Under the pieces are notes generated by a model. It was given only the letters and a program-made list of their open reading frames with translations, did not search any database and had not been told where the DNA came from. Below, piece after piece: positions 1 to 18,300 of a stretch of DNA of 64,000 nt. This DNA is from Lineus longissimus (lineage: Eukaryota > Nemertea > Pilidiophora > Heteronemertea > Lineidae). The DNA is taken from NCBI RefSeq assembly GCF_910592395.1, contig NC_088316.1, forward strand, positions 16,802,001 to 16,866,000, read 5' to 3'. Within the stretch, counting starts at the first letter, position 1; each line of letters starts with the position of its first letter. Made by a program: the position numbers and the translations under genes.

Positions 1-157
1 AGTGCTTGGCATTTTATCAAAATGCAACGCACCAAATCCATTATCAAAACATGTGTCACAGCTGTTTCTAGCAAAGCACCATAGAAGGCGAGGTCTATAA
101 ACTAAGAGCTGGACTTAGACTGAAAATTATTTGACTGATATCAAAGTAGATGCTCAC

Positions 158-6210
<6,053 letters not shown>

Positions 6211-6341
6211 CTATACTAACTAATCATGTAACTTTCTTGCCAAATGTTTCATTGACAATTACGCAAATGTCAACTTTATTCAGCAAAACACAGACACCTC
6301 TCCAGCAAAATTTTATCAACAACAAAAGCCACGCACAACGC
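6211..6341. promoter_or_regulatory. Compact bidirectional promoter between the MBTD1-like gene and WBP4
   Basis: The MBT gene start codon (6208-6210, minus) and the first in-frame WBP4 ATG (6342, plus) lie about 130 bp apart, head to head. A perfect palindrome ACGCATGCGT (6338-6347) resembles the NRF-1 consensus, which is common in bidirectional housekeeping promoters. No TATA box is convincing. CCAAT boxes occur in opposite orientations near 6380 (as ATTGG) and 6413, inside WBP4 intron 1. Transcription start sites are not visible in the sequence. Confidence 0.5.
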
Positions 6342-9194
6342 ATGCGTACCGTCCTGACTCAGATGTAAACTAAAATTTCATTGGATATCGAAACCGAGGG
6401 TGTCAAAAACTGACCAATCAAAATATATTTTACCAAATCTGGTGGTTTTACCTATTTCTAAAAATAGATTTTTGCACAAAAATCAACACTGCTCATTAAA
6501 CTTAAGTATTATCGAGCAAAGAGGAAACAGACACTTTTAATATGTGAATATTGCAGTTCCTAAATGTTATTTTGATCCAAGCCGTTTGCAAAATCACATC
6601 CAAGTTGTGTAAAACCCTGCATTTTTGAATGTCTGAATTTGAATCTGTCATATTAGTATCCGACAATTGGCTCCATATGAATCAATGAACTATAAGTTAA
6701 CATTGTATAACTCTCATATTATATCTTCATTTCTAGGTCAGAATACTGGAAGTCAAACCCAAGGAAATATTGCGACTTTTGCAAATGTTGGATTGCAGAA
6801 AATAAACCTGTAAGTTGTGTCTGAAAGAAAAATGGGTACTTGGCCGGAGACATTAGTCATTAGATCTGTAAATTGCACTCAATTATGTATTTTGAAGTCC
6901 ACTAGATATTCATTGATAATTCATCAATTCTTTGCTTATTTCTGACTATTGGATTGACCCTTTAATTACAGAGTATTGACTTTCATGAAAAAGGAAAGAG
7001 ACATCTTGAAAATGTAAAGAAAAAAATTGATACGGTAAGTGATGAAGATCTAAGTATGTTCCACATTCTACAAGAAGTTATCAGCCGTCTTCCTATAAAA
7101 GATCTGGGTATCATTCTAAAGCCATTTAAAAGATTTTCTTTAAAATGTCGCAAGATAAAAGAAGTTGACCCCAAATGTGATAAACAATGACACCTTAATG
7201 CATGTGATGTCCTTTAAAATCACTTACCCCTGTGCAGGCAAGTCTTAAATGCTAAAATCATAGTTTACTTTTTATTATAAATTCAGCTGAAAAAGAAGGG
7301 TCTGAAAGATGCGAAAGCGCAAGATGAGCGGAGTGCTGACATGGCAAAGATGGAACGGGTAAGTGTGTGAATACAACCAATGATGGCAAAGCTGAGAGTT
7401 CTGGGAACTTGTGTTTTGGTAATCTTTTAGAAACTAAACCAAAAGCAGAAGATGGGATATGCCACAAGAACTGGATGGACCCTGCCGACTTTGGTGGACT
7501 TTTTATGCATGTACTTCACAAGTTTATATCAGAGTTTTCCTTCTTGACTGGCAGCTTACCATGACTGCTAGTAGCAAGCACGTCTCCTACACTGATTCTC
7601 ATAGAAATGCTTCTGAAATTGATTTCAAACCTTTGGTTGTCTTTTTTGCTAGGATGCCCTTGAAGCTCTCAAACGGGATATCGCCAATGATCCATCAATG
7701 GCAGCGGTCTATGGAGTCAAAATTAAAGGTCAGTTGCTTTTTAATCGTTCTCAAATCATACCAGCTTTTTAACTGTAATATGCTTAAACAGACAGGCAAA
7801 CTCTATCTTTCTACCTATTGGTATTCTTTGCAGAGAAAGTCCACACAGTTGAGAACAGACCAGAGGGGTTTGAACAACCAGAAGAAACGGAACAAGAGAG
7901 TACGACGTCCGCTGACCCCGCCAAAAACACAACGGATACAACGACAGCTGGGACTGATTGGGATGAAGCCAAGTCACCTGATGGTTATACATACTATTGG
8001 AACAAAATAACTGGAGGTGAGACAAACATTTCGAGTTAATTCTGGGAAGATGTTTTCAATCTTTGTCATGAGCAGTTGTTTATGCCCTGGCCTGATTTGA
8101 ATATATAATTATTGGTCAAAATGGACTGGAAAACCAGTCCATTGTAGTAACTTTATTTCTATTCATTGCATCACTTGATGTGACTGTTTTTTCTTCTTTC
8201 AGAAACATCATGGACACAACCAGAAGGATATGTTCCACCCTCTGAGAGGAAAGGGAAGAAGAAGAAAAAGAAGAAAGAAGCTGCTTCAACAATAGAAGAA
8301 GATACTGTCAAGGTATGGAAATATAAATCACTGGGAGTAATATCCGCATTGCTCATTTCATAATCACTGGACTACCCTTAAAATGGGTTCGAGTTTGAAC
8401 CGGACATAGGACCAGATTATGTACCAATGGTGGGCTACATGGGTAAATGATTTTGATATTTATTGCTGTGACTCTCCGATAAAATTCTGTTTCAAATTTC
8501 AGGAGGTTACAGAAACTACAACGAATGGAAAATCAGAAGCTGCAGCACGGTTAGAAAGTGCACCTGAGACTCTTCAAGAAAGTGCCACAGAAAAAACCGA
8601 TCAGCTCGTACAAAGTGCTGAAGCTGTACCTGTTGCACAAATACCGATGCCATGTGCCTCGATCCCAATGCCAAGTGATGAGATTCCTTTACCAAGTCCG
8701 GAGCCTGTGCATCGTGCCCCGAGGCCAAGTCGGCCGTCTGCTTACGGGAGTTGGGAGACAGTCTCTCAAGAGGAAGAGTAAGTGTGTTCTGTAGTCACAA
8801 AAAAAATCAAGACATTGTTCACGAGTGTGTCTGTATACCATGAAGCTCTTTGTAAACCTAGTCTTGCCGGGTGTTTTATGAAGTCTGCTGAAGCTGGTTC
8901 AGCTGTCTCTTATTCAGTTCACTATAGAGGTGTATGTATTTTTTCATTCAAAATTTTAATTGCAGGCCAGTGATTGACTACCAACTTCCCAAATCCAATT
9001 GGCATATACAGGAACAACAGGAGAGCAAAGACACTCCTGTGGATACTTCTTATACTGAACCACCAAAAATAAAATTCAGAGAAAAACGTGCTGCTGAGCT
9101 ACCTACAAAGCAGGGACAGAAACCAGGAATTGTGTTCAAGAAAAGAAAAATAGGGGGTGCAGCATCTAATGCAAGGAAACGGGACGATGATTGA
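6342..9194 (+). CDS. WBP4: WW domain-binding protein 4 (FBP21-like spliceosome factor)
   Basis: Nuclear pre-mRNA splicing protein; family members join the spliceosomal B complex and bind proline-rich splicing factors through WW domains. Exons: 6342-6364, 6737-6809, 6972-7034, 7287-7358, 7653-7728, 7834-8016, 8203-8312, 8503-8777, 8966-9194. All phases agree: 367 residues, near the human length of about 376. A U1-type zinc finger occupies residues 20-43 (CDFC, then HEKGKRH). One WW domain spans about 143-178 (W145, W167, P170) and is split by an intron; human WBP4 has two. A lysine run follows, then IPMP/IPLP motifs and the family's C-terminal FKKRK block. The true start may be the split AT|G at 6363-6364/6737, giving MSEYWKS, matching the MADYWKS start of human WBP4. 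The first-exon call is the weakest part. Confidence 0.88.
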
Positions 9195-12100
9195 AGGTTG
9201 ACTTATATTCTGGAGGACAAGGTTCCTCAATGAAATGTAAGAAAATTAGGATGAATTCTTACATGTACCTGGCTGTCATTCAGTGCCCACGTATTGACCA
9301 AATTCCAATTACTTTTGTATGGTGATGCTGTGTTTACATAATTGTATTTATTGGTAAACGTGGAAATGAAACAAAAAATTAACTGAAAACATTCTGTTGT
9401 TGTGCTTTTGTGTTGTCGTTTGGCTCTAAAGCGTTCATAATTTTTCAGCTCCTAAGAGCTGTCGGTACCCAAGAAAAGTGCTTTGATCACGAGAATAATT
9501 GAAAAGACTTATTTGAACCTGACCAGAAAGAACACACCCACATAAAGTCTTTGGGGAGATACATACTCACAAGAAGTGCCACCGTCTCATTACATGTTTG
9601 TCACAACCAGATGGCAGACTCCTGATGAATATTGAGGACGGAATAGCCACCCTTGTTTCCAAACAAAGACGTCTCTAGTTGGAAATATACTAAAATGTGC
9701 ATTGCTTGGCATGGTACAATTTCATTTCTCGCCTCGCACAAAGGCCTGTAGATAAAGACCTAAAGCATCTGAAGGCCATGTGAGACTTGTGTCCATATCG
9801 AGATCTGTACATTAGATTGAATGTGTACCTCGAGATAAGTGATTATGTATCAACAAGGGTATGGTTGAAACTGGCAGATCTAGGCACCATCACACCCTCT
9901 CAAGGCCTTCATGTCCCCTCTTTGATCATTTGTTCTTCCCCCAGGCCACAATCTTATGCACAGGGCCTATCAAGCCATGATATTGAATCATTTTCTGGTT
10001 ACATCTATCTCCAGTAGTAGTAGAGAACAGCATATGGAAAAGGGATTAAGATAGCTCTTACCTTCGATTTCTAGTAACCTTGTACTTGTTGCTCAGCTCT
10101 CATGGATTTATGTCTCCTAAAAGGTCCAACCTGCTGGTGTGTTGTGTGAGCTATGACAGGCAAGGTTTGCTGCCAGTTCCTTAAGAAATTGTAAGGAATG
10201 GCTACCTAGTTTTATACATGGACAATACTGTAACCTACTCTACTGAAATTGATTACCCAGGCCCTTTCAACGTACCACGTCACTGACTGATCAGGCCTAA
10301 ATAAGTCTAGGCCTTTTATGGTTCCCTGTGGCCGCCACTTATTCCAGTTTCTCCAGTATTATCAACCTATAGACCTATATTTAGGGCTAGTCCATTCAAC
10401 ATGGCCAAGAATGGCTCCGAGACCATTTTTGTCAAGGAACAAGCTCTTTTGTGAAATCGAGAGTCTTGGCTCTATAGGGTCTAGGGCTTGGGTACGTCAT
10501 TGATAAGGCCAATCCTGGTCCAATCTTGTTAAATGTTCAGTTGGTAGTTTAGCTGTCAAAATCTCATCTTATCACCCAACGTCAGTTTTCTATGACAGCA
10601 AATGGGGCAAAAACCAACACAAGATGAATTGATAGTATGCTTAATGACCTTTACTCTCTAAAACAGTAAACTATACAAATGCTTGACTAAAGACAATGAA
10701 ATGACATTATTACTTTTGGTACATACAGTCAGTCGTACATGTTAAAATAGCAGTTTCAAATAACTGTACACTTCAGGCGGCGATTTACAGAAAAGCTACT
10801 ATAACAACTACATGTTAAACACTTATTGAATCATGGTCTAGTATGAATGTGGCACATTAAGTGTCAGATCATGTTGCTGCAACAAATGATGAGGAAACCA
10901 AAAAGATTTCTGAACCTCCAATAACACAAACGTAAAACATTGGAACCTCCCTTAGTGGACAACTTTTTGGTCACAAACTGGTTGTTTCCATTCAATTTGA
11001 CCTCTCTAATCAGGACACCTCTCTGTAAAGGACAGAACCTGTCAGTCCCGAGGTTCTACTGTACCATTTTTCACTGCAATGACGCATGACGCTCTGCCCT
11101 TCTGTTTCCAGTCTTTCCTGTCACAACTAAATGTCTTCTTACAAAATGGACAATAAATATGCAGGTAACATTACATGTTCACACCAATAAAGGCCTGTCC
11201 ATTGAAAAACTTTGTAAAAATACCGAAATAAAAGTCTACATTTGGATTTTATAATATTTCTATAATATTCTGTAGCTGTATGATGTATCAGTGCTGAGGC
11301 TAGTACAGAGAACTAAAAAATACTAGAAGACAGTCGTGTAACTTGACAATGAACTCCATGATTTTGTGGTTCCCAGTAATAACGAACCTCTGGTAACTCC
11401 ATACAAAGGTTTTTTCATCGACCTACAAACGGTTGTCAATGAGGCACAAGATCAGAGAAAACCAAGAACAAGATTCATACCTGGCCACTAGAAGACAACC
11501 AGAAACCGAACAGGATAGGGAAATAATCAAGATGTGAAGCACTGCTCTGACCTCAGTAGCTACAGCTAAGTTGACACGAGCCAAATGCCTCGTTTTTCTG
11601 CATTATTTCGACGACGGTCAACGAATCTTGATCGGACCAGACAGAATATCATGTTTTTCAGACATCAGATACTTTCAGCACAAACCCTTTAAATAGGGTT
11701 TAATAATACAGTCTACAACATACCCACATACTGGCTAAACTCATAAAAATAATCATTGCAGTGCAATGCACTCATTCTCATAACATGGGACTACAATCCA
11801 AATAAAATACACACTAGGCTCAAAACAGGCAGTCTTCGAGCAGAATTGCCTTAAAATCTGGGATTAAATGTTAAACTCAGAATTTTATCCAAACAAAATA
11901 CGCAATTTGATGATGAATGCATCAAATTCTTGTTTGTCTAATACTCAAGACACAGTGCTACCTCAAGAAAAGTTATCATCGGTGTTCACCCGAGAAGAAC
12001 TGTCACAACACTAGGTAACAGGTTTGGGAAATTAATAAATAGTGCTGCAATTCCGTACTGTCCTTGTCCTGTTTTGTATTTCCCACCAGAAAGTCATTCA

Positions 12101-12312
12101 AAGTTTGGTATAGTCACCACCAAACTTGCTAACGGACCAGTCTCCTGTCATTGAAACACTCGTTGTTGCATCTCAAAATGCCAACCATTCAAATCAATCC
12201 AGACGTTAAAATGAATTCTTCTTTATCTACTTGGAGTCAAACAGACCTGGGACTCATTCCCAGCGGATTTGAACTTGTCACAGAGATATGTCCAAATGTT
12301 CACTGTGCCTTT
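9195..12312. other. Convergent intergenic region (WBP4 and GLYR1 3' ends)
   Basis: No supportable coding exon. It should hold both 3' UTRs. A GT-rich tract at about 9390-9423 follows the WBP4 stop by roughly 200 bp and could be a cleavage downstream element, but no exact AATAAA precedes it. Plus-strand AATAAA words near 11155 and 11187 are far from the WBP4 stop. No clear minus-strand poly(A) signal was found for GLYR1. Confidence 0.5.
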
Positions 12313-15300
12313 TCAAAGGTAGGTGACTTTGTATACTGCACTCACATCGTTCTCCCCATAGCCGATGGCCTTGGCTTTTTTGTACAGCTGAAATGATAAC
12401 ATGAACTTGAATGAATCAAAACTTATGTCTGCTGTCAGAAACAGCAAAAATGGCCTTTCGCACAGTTTCCGTATTTTACTTTTCCTAACGTTATTTGACC
12501 AAGTGACTGGTTTTCCTAGACCGCCACACATACAGTTGGGCAGCAGAACCAAGTCGATTTAGACACATTTCAATAGTTTTCCTGTTGCTATGCCAAAATT
12601 TGTCACATAAAACTACAGACTGCTCTAGGCCTTACCTCATTTGCCGCTGCTGTGACTGGTAAAGGTTGATCAACGGTATCGCCGAGACCAATGGCAAGGC
12701 GGAGATCTTTTTGTTGATGTTGTAACGGGCAGTTGGGATCAAAGTCGTCAATAAGTATTGCTGAAATGGAAGTGGGGTTTGTTAGAGTAAGAGTCAGGAT
12801 GGATAATCAGGAAAACTCGCTCTTTCAACCAGACTACTCCCACAGTTAGGGTGGTCAACATCAGAGCTTCACACACCTGCTCCCCAAGTCCCCCAGCACC
12901 TACCTTGTCCCTTCTGTCTGAGTAAGTGTGAGTCCATATCTCCCATGCTCAAGATGTCTAACAGATCCTCTTGCTTGACCCCGACTCGTTCAGCCAGTGC
13001 CATGCCCTCAGCGAGTCCGGCGACCATCACGCCACTGATCATGTTCGACAGGAGTTTCATCCTGGCACCATTGCCAACATCACCTACAAACAAGAGAAAC
13101 GTGTTTCAAAATACTTTCGATTGTTTTATAACCACAGGCAAGCTGCTGAGCTTTAGACTTGTCAAGTCAATTTTTACCTCAAGAGAATTTTTATTCTTTG
13201 TGCTCAGCATTTTGATATGTTGACTTACAGTCCAGAAATGTGTCAACCTCTACACCTACCAAGGAAAAACGCCTTCTTGCCCATGGCCTCAAAACACGAG
13301 TAGCAGTCATCGAACAAGGACTTGTCTCCAGCTGCCAAGATAACTAGCCGTCCCTCATGTGCAGGCTGTCGACTGCCTACCACTGGTGCCTCAAGAAATC
13401 GTCCACCTTTTGCTGTCACTGCCTGAAAAACAATGGAGATTTGGAATAAGCTTTCACTGATGATGCAGTGGGTCAGAATTTTGACTGCAGGTAGCATTTT
13501 TAACTCAGTATGGTCTACCTCTCCACTTGTACAGTTGAGTCATGGATTGCACTTACCTCATAAATATCTGTACACGTATCAACATCGACTGTTGACATAT
13601 CTACAAAACTCTTGCCAGGTCGGATGCCTTGATTCACTCCACTGTTACCAAACACAAGCTGTAAGAGAAACACATAAATAATATCATCTTTAATTAGGGC
13701 CCAGCCATATGGCTACCTACATCAAGCTTTCAGCACAACAGAGTTTAAATCTAGTAAGAGAATACATGTGATGATCTGCTGAATGGTTCTGCTGTTCGTA
13801 CGCTGTTCAGACTCACTTTAGAATAGGTGGAACCACTTATACTATCAGTATATAGCTTCTCAGAAAATTCTGGAGACAAAAACGGTGGATAGATGGAAGC
13901 ACCAACTAAATATGTCTCCTGGCCAGCCATGTTGAAAATTTTGCCTTTTGTTCTTGAACACATAAAACAACCATTAAAGCTGTAACATTTCATGGCTGTT
14001 TGACGAATTTGAGCAATCAGATCTGGTCTATGATCAAATTTCTTCAAACCTGCATCAATGAAGACTGAAAGTTGTCTGCACTTGTCCTAGTCTGAGGGGT
14101 CAAAATTTACCAATATTGAATACTAGAGTTAACAGACAGACTGACAATGTTGAAGAACCTCCATTTCATGACTTACATCTCTCAGTGCCTGTGGATCGGA
14201 CACACATGAGAATGTGATGTCACATGATTGCACAACGTCACATGGACTGTTTCCCCTTAAGGCACCCAGCTTTACAAAATCTCGACACTGAAAAATATAA
14301 AACATAGTGTGTGAGGTTTTTAACAATTCAAATGTTGTTAAGTTGTCAGGTTTGAACTACACTCTTTCATCAAGCAGAAACTGAAACATCTTTACAGCTG
14401 AGGCACAGCCAGTCTTTGACTTAATGACACCAGTCATTTCATTTTAGCCGCATAGACGTACAGTTTTCAATATTGTCTTAATGGAGAACTAAAGGCCACA
14501 TAGCTGGACCAAAATGAGTGTCCTTGATATAGAAAGTGTCCTGCTGAACAAAGGTGTTTACTCGGGGAGGTTCCCTTTAAGTTCAGTCATTGTTCGCCAG
14601 TTCAACAATGGAATCTTAGCCCAACAAACCCTGCATCAATTATTCATCGATCATTACATTGTCCAAGGGTTTACCCCCACTAACAATAGCTGTGTTGATA
14701 AATGATTATATCATGTATTGAAGTGCTCCTGGTGACTTTCTCTTGAAACAGCTAGATGCAACCATTTCTGTTGGATAATCAATACAGGAAATGGGTCAGC
14801 TTTAACCCTCCATGGACAATGACGACAATGCTTTTTGAAGCCGTTCCAATCATAAAGACCTCGTGGCATGTCACAAATTTTGAAGTACTTGCAAATGATT
14901 ATCAAACAATTCGCTTGTTTTCTGTTGTGTTATAATCGTATCTGTCCAGTTTACATGCATTCATTACTTCCCCATTGTAATCACTCAAAATCATAAAAGT
15001 ACAGCACAATGAAAATATGGATTATTTTCGACCAAACCCAATTGATCATATCTGAACCTGTATTATCATTTCAACTTCTGTATTGCTGACAATCAAAATG
15101 AATAGTCTGCTGCAGTCGATAAAAATCAACAATGGCTCTGGCAAACAGAGCTAAAAGCACTGGAACTCCAGCTTGTTCCTAGCAGAGTTGCCATGGAAAC
15201 AATTCATAGGATACATGAATCCCACAGGTATTATGGCCTCATTAGCAGATGAAGAATCACCATCAGTCACTACAGTGCATTCTGATCACAATAATATAAA

Positions 15301-18300
15301 CCTTCACTGAAGGTCTAAACTTTGCCAAACTATTTCGGAACATGTACGTCACAATAGACCTACATGATGCTGTTCCTGATTTATTATACAAGAATAAAGT
15401 TGAATTCAGTGCCACGGTCAGGTTTCCTCGAAACTGCTCAGATTATCATTCCAGTCTTATGTTTTAACCGGTCGCCCCAAACTCCCCATTTCTATAGGCA
15501 TCTGGCTACAGGATTGCTGTAGTTCACTTGGGTGAAATCAGCAGTGCAAAAGGACAGAGTTCAGCTGATGGGCTAAACCATTCCTACAGATGCTTCACAA
15601 TCATCTCACTATTAAGACCACCCCCCCATAATGGATTCAACCATTTACCAATAGGATAATGGTAGGTGAATGCATGTGGGGCTTTACATAAAAGAGCGTA
15701 TACAATACACACACAGTTTCCGATAGAGAACATCTGTGGACAGTCATCATGCGGATTTACTAGATACATTGACACATCCAAGGAATTCATATTTGGTAGG
15801 TATGACTAGGATTTTGATGGACTTTCAGTGTAGTTTGAGTGACGCCTAGCGAGATATGATTTAGCCATCTTGTTTTATTGATTTGGATGCTCATCATCCC
15901 AACGACCACCACTGAATGACCAAGCTCACCAATAATGCCGAAAGCCTGAATCTGCACGACTTCATTTCCAAACTGCTTTTTGAAGATTTCGTCAACAATA
16001 ACGTTTCATAGCAGATACCAGGATTCAGTAAAGATTTATTATTTAGTCGTCTGAAGTTTGTTCTGATCATCATCATTTTGCCCTTTTTTTTTACACTGGC
16101 ACACTAGGACTTGCATTTCTTTTCAGGCATGCATAGTCTATAGAACTACCATTGGTTAAAGACGGGCTAGTGAAATACAGTCCAATTCCTGTATCTTTCA
16201 GTAATTTAGTGTTTCAAATACAGATTGACACAGGGAACTGCTATATGACATTGTTTTCATTTGTTTATTGATTTTCTCAGCCTTAAATATCTGCCAATCG
16301 ATAAGAGTTCATTCATTCTGATGATCAATGACCTTTGATTGAGTGAGTGGGGCAGTTGGAATTGCAATTCCAGCTCATGATCAGTTGCGGGAAATGTGAA
16401 TGCCCAGGAGGTAAGAAGCATTCGCTTGAAATATAGGCCTACTCCATAACAATTTTCCCCATCGAGTCGAAATGATGTCTTCCAAAAGACCTCACACCAC
16501 GCCAACCACTGCGAATTACCCACTGGAGATTTCACGCCTTCTCCTTGTGGGGTTTGAAATTTTTATCTCATGTGATATTGAGTTCTGACATTGCCTATGC
16601 CAACAGGGAGACTTCTAAGAAACGTTTCACACTCGGGCAAGAAGCAAACAGAACGAATTATTTCTCAATACCTTTACAAGGCTTTATTGAGGAAAAAATT
16701 GAGTTTGAAATATTGTCCCTTACATATACTACCCTGCTGCTTCATTTGTTATGCACAAGCTGTTGCACGAAAACCAATTAATCTGACAAATGAACTTGGC
16801 AAAAAGTCGAGGCCTTCGGTCCCACATGTGGGCACATCATAGAGTACATTATTGATCAGGGAAGGTTTGCTCATTATATAGACTTAGTGTGATTGCTCCT
16901 GGGCAACTGCGCATCGGAGAAGTCCAACTGCAAAACTGAGCCCCGACTTGGCACCTTCCTATCCTTTTTGGGGTATCAAGAGCAACACCCACCAATGTGT
17001 CACCTCATTTAGGTAATGGGTGGGAAATGATGACTACTATTGTTTCAAGTTTGATGACAGACTGATTATAAAATATTTAGGACATCATGGCTTAGATGGA
17101 GGATGTAGGCTACAATATCTGGAAAGATTGACAAATCAATGCTCATCTGGTGCAAACAAAAGGCAGTTACCAGTTACCATTTATACTAGAGTGAGTCAAA
17201 AAGTCATGGTATGATCTCATGAAAAACACAAAGCTTTATAATTCTGTGGCATTAGGGATTTTGGATCAAATACCCCAAAGGCAAACCCCCCTTGTTTTAG
17301 AGGCCCACTCTGTTCCTTCAAAAATAGTTCGGTAGAGTGACTCGCCTTCACCTTAACTGTCAAACAATTGATTACCTTTCATTTGGAATTTTAACTTGAT
17401 AAGAATACAATGACTCAACTGACATGGTTCTGATTTTGATAGGCCTGGTCTCCTGCACTATAACAATAGAAATGTTTAGATTAGATCACTCTACTTGTTT
17501 TTTCAAGTGGACAGAATAGGCAATGTTGTGAGATGCAGCTAATGGACCTAGAGAACATTTTCAGACCTGTCAAGGTACATACATCTCGTGAATAGTTTTG
17601 GATTTTGGACTATAAACCCTACTAACTCTCGAAGCAGGCAAAGGTAAGGTCAGAACGTGGAGTTTGCCATGCAGGATGTCCTAAAACTGCACTTTATAAC
17701 CAAGTGTAAGAAAATAATGCCCAGGGCAGGTGCATCCAACTAGGACTGGGGCATTCAGAGTGGGCACAGTAAACATTTTTTGCTTAGTGTTTTCTTTTGA
17801 TGAATGCACTATTGAACTTAAAAATGGTCCAAAATGCATCTCGAATGGACTAATATGCAATAGACTCGTTGACTCACGATCTCGCACAGACAATCTTGTC
17901 AAATACACAGACCCGCTACTAATACAAGGCAGAAAAGATGCCCCACTCGTTACCATGGTAACCAACAAATTCGCCCACTTGAGCTTATTATGAATGTCTG
18001 GCCTGGATGGATCTAAAGATGATGATATGGAGGTGACAGATCAGATGCGACTTATCAGCAACCTAGTTGGGGGAGGGGGGGGGGGGGGGGCTGAATTTAA
18101 TACTTCAATCAGAACAAGGAAAATACGAGGCTATTCTTCTGAGAATCGATCTTGCAAGTTCGAGTAGATTTCTTTGAAACAGTCCAACATGTCAACATGA
18201 TGTTATAAGCTAACATGCTTTCTAACAACCATAGGTTGAGGTTCAAATAGTTCATCAGTCTCATGCAATATGGAATTATGCATTAATATCATAATCATAT

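Noticed and set aside
8380-8415. B-box-like GGTTCGAGTTT in a WBP4 intron, possible tRNA or SINE
   Set aside because: No A box at the right distance and no cloverleaf; likely chance.
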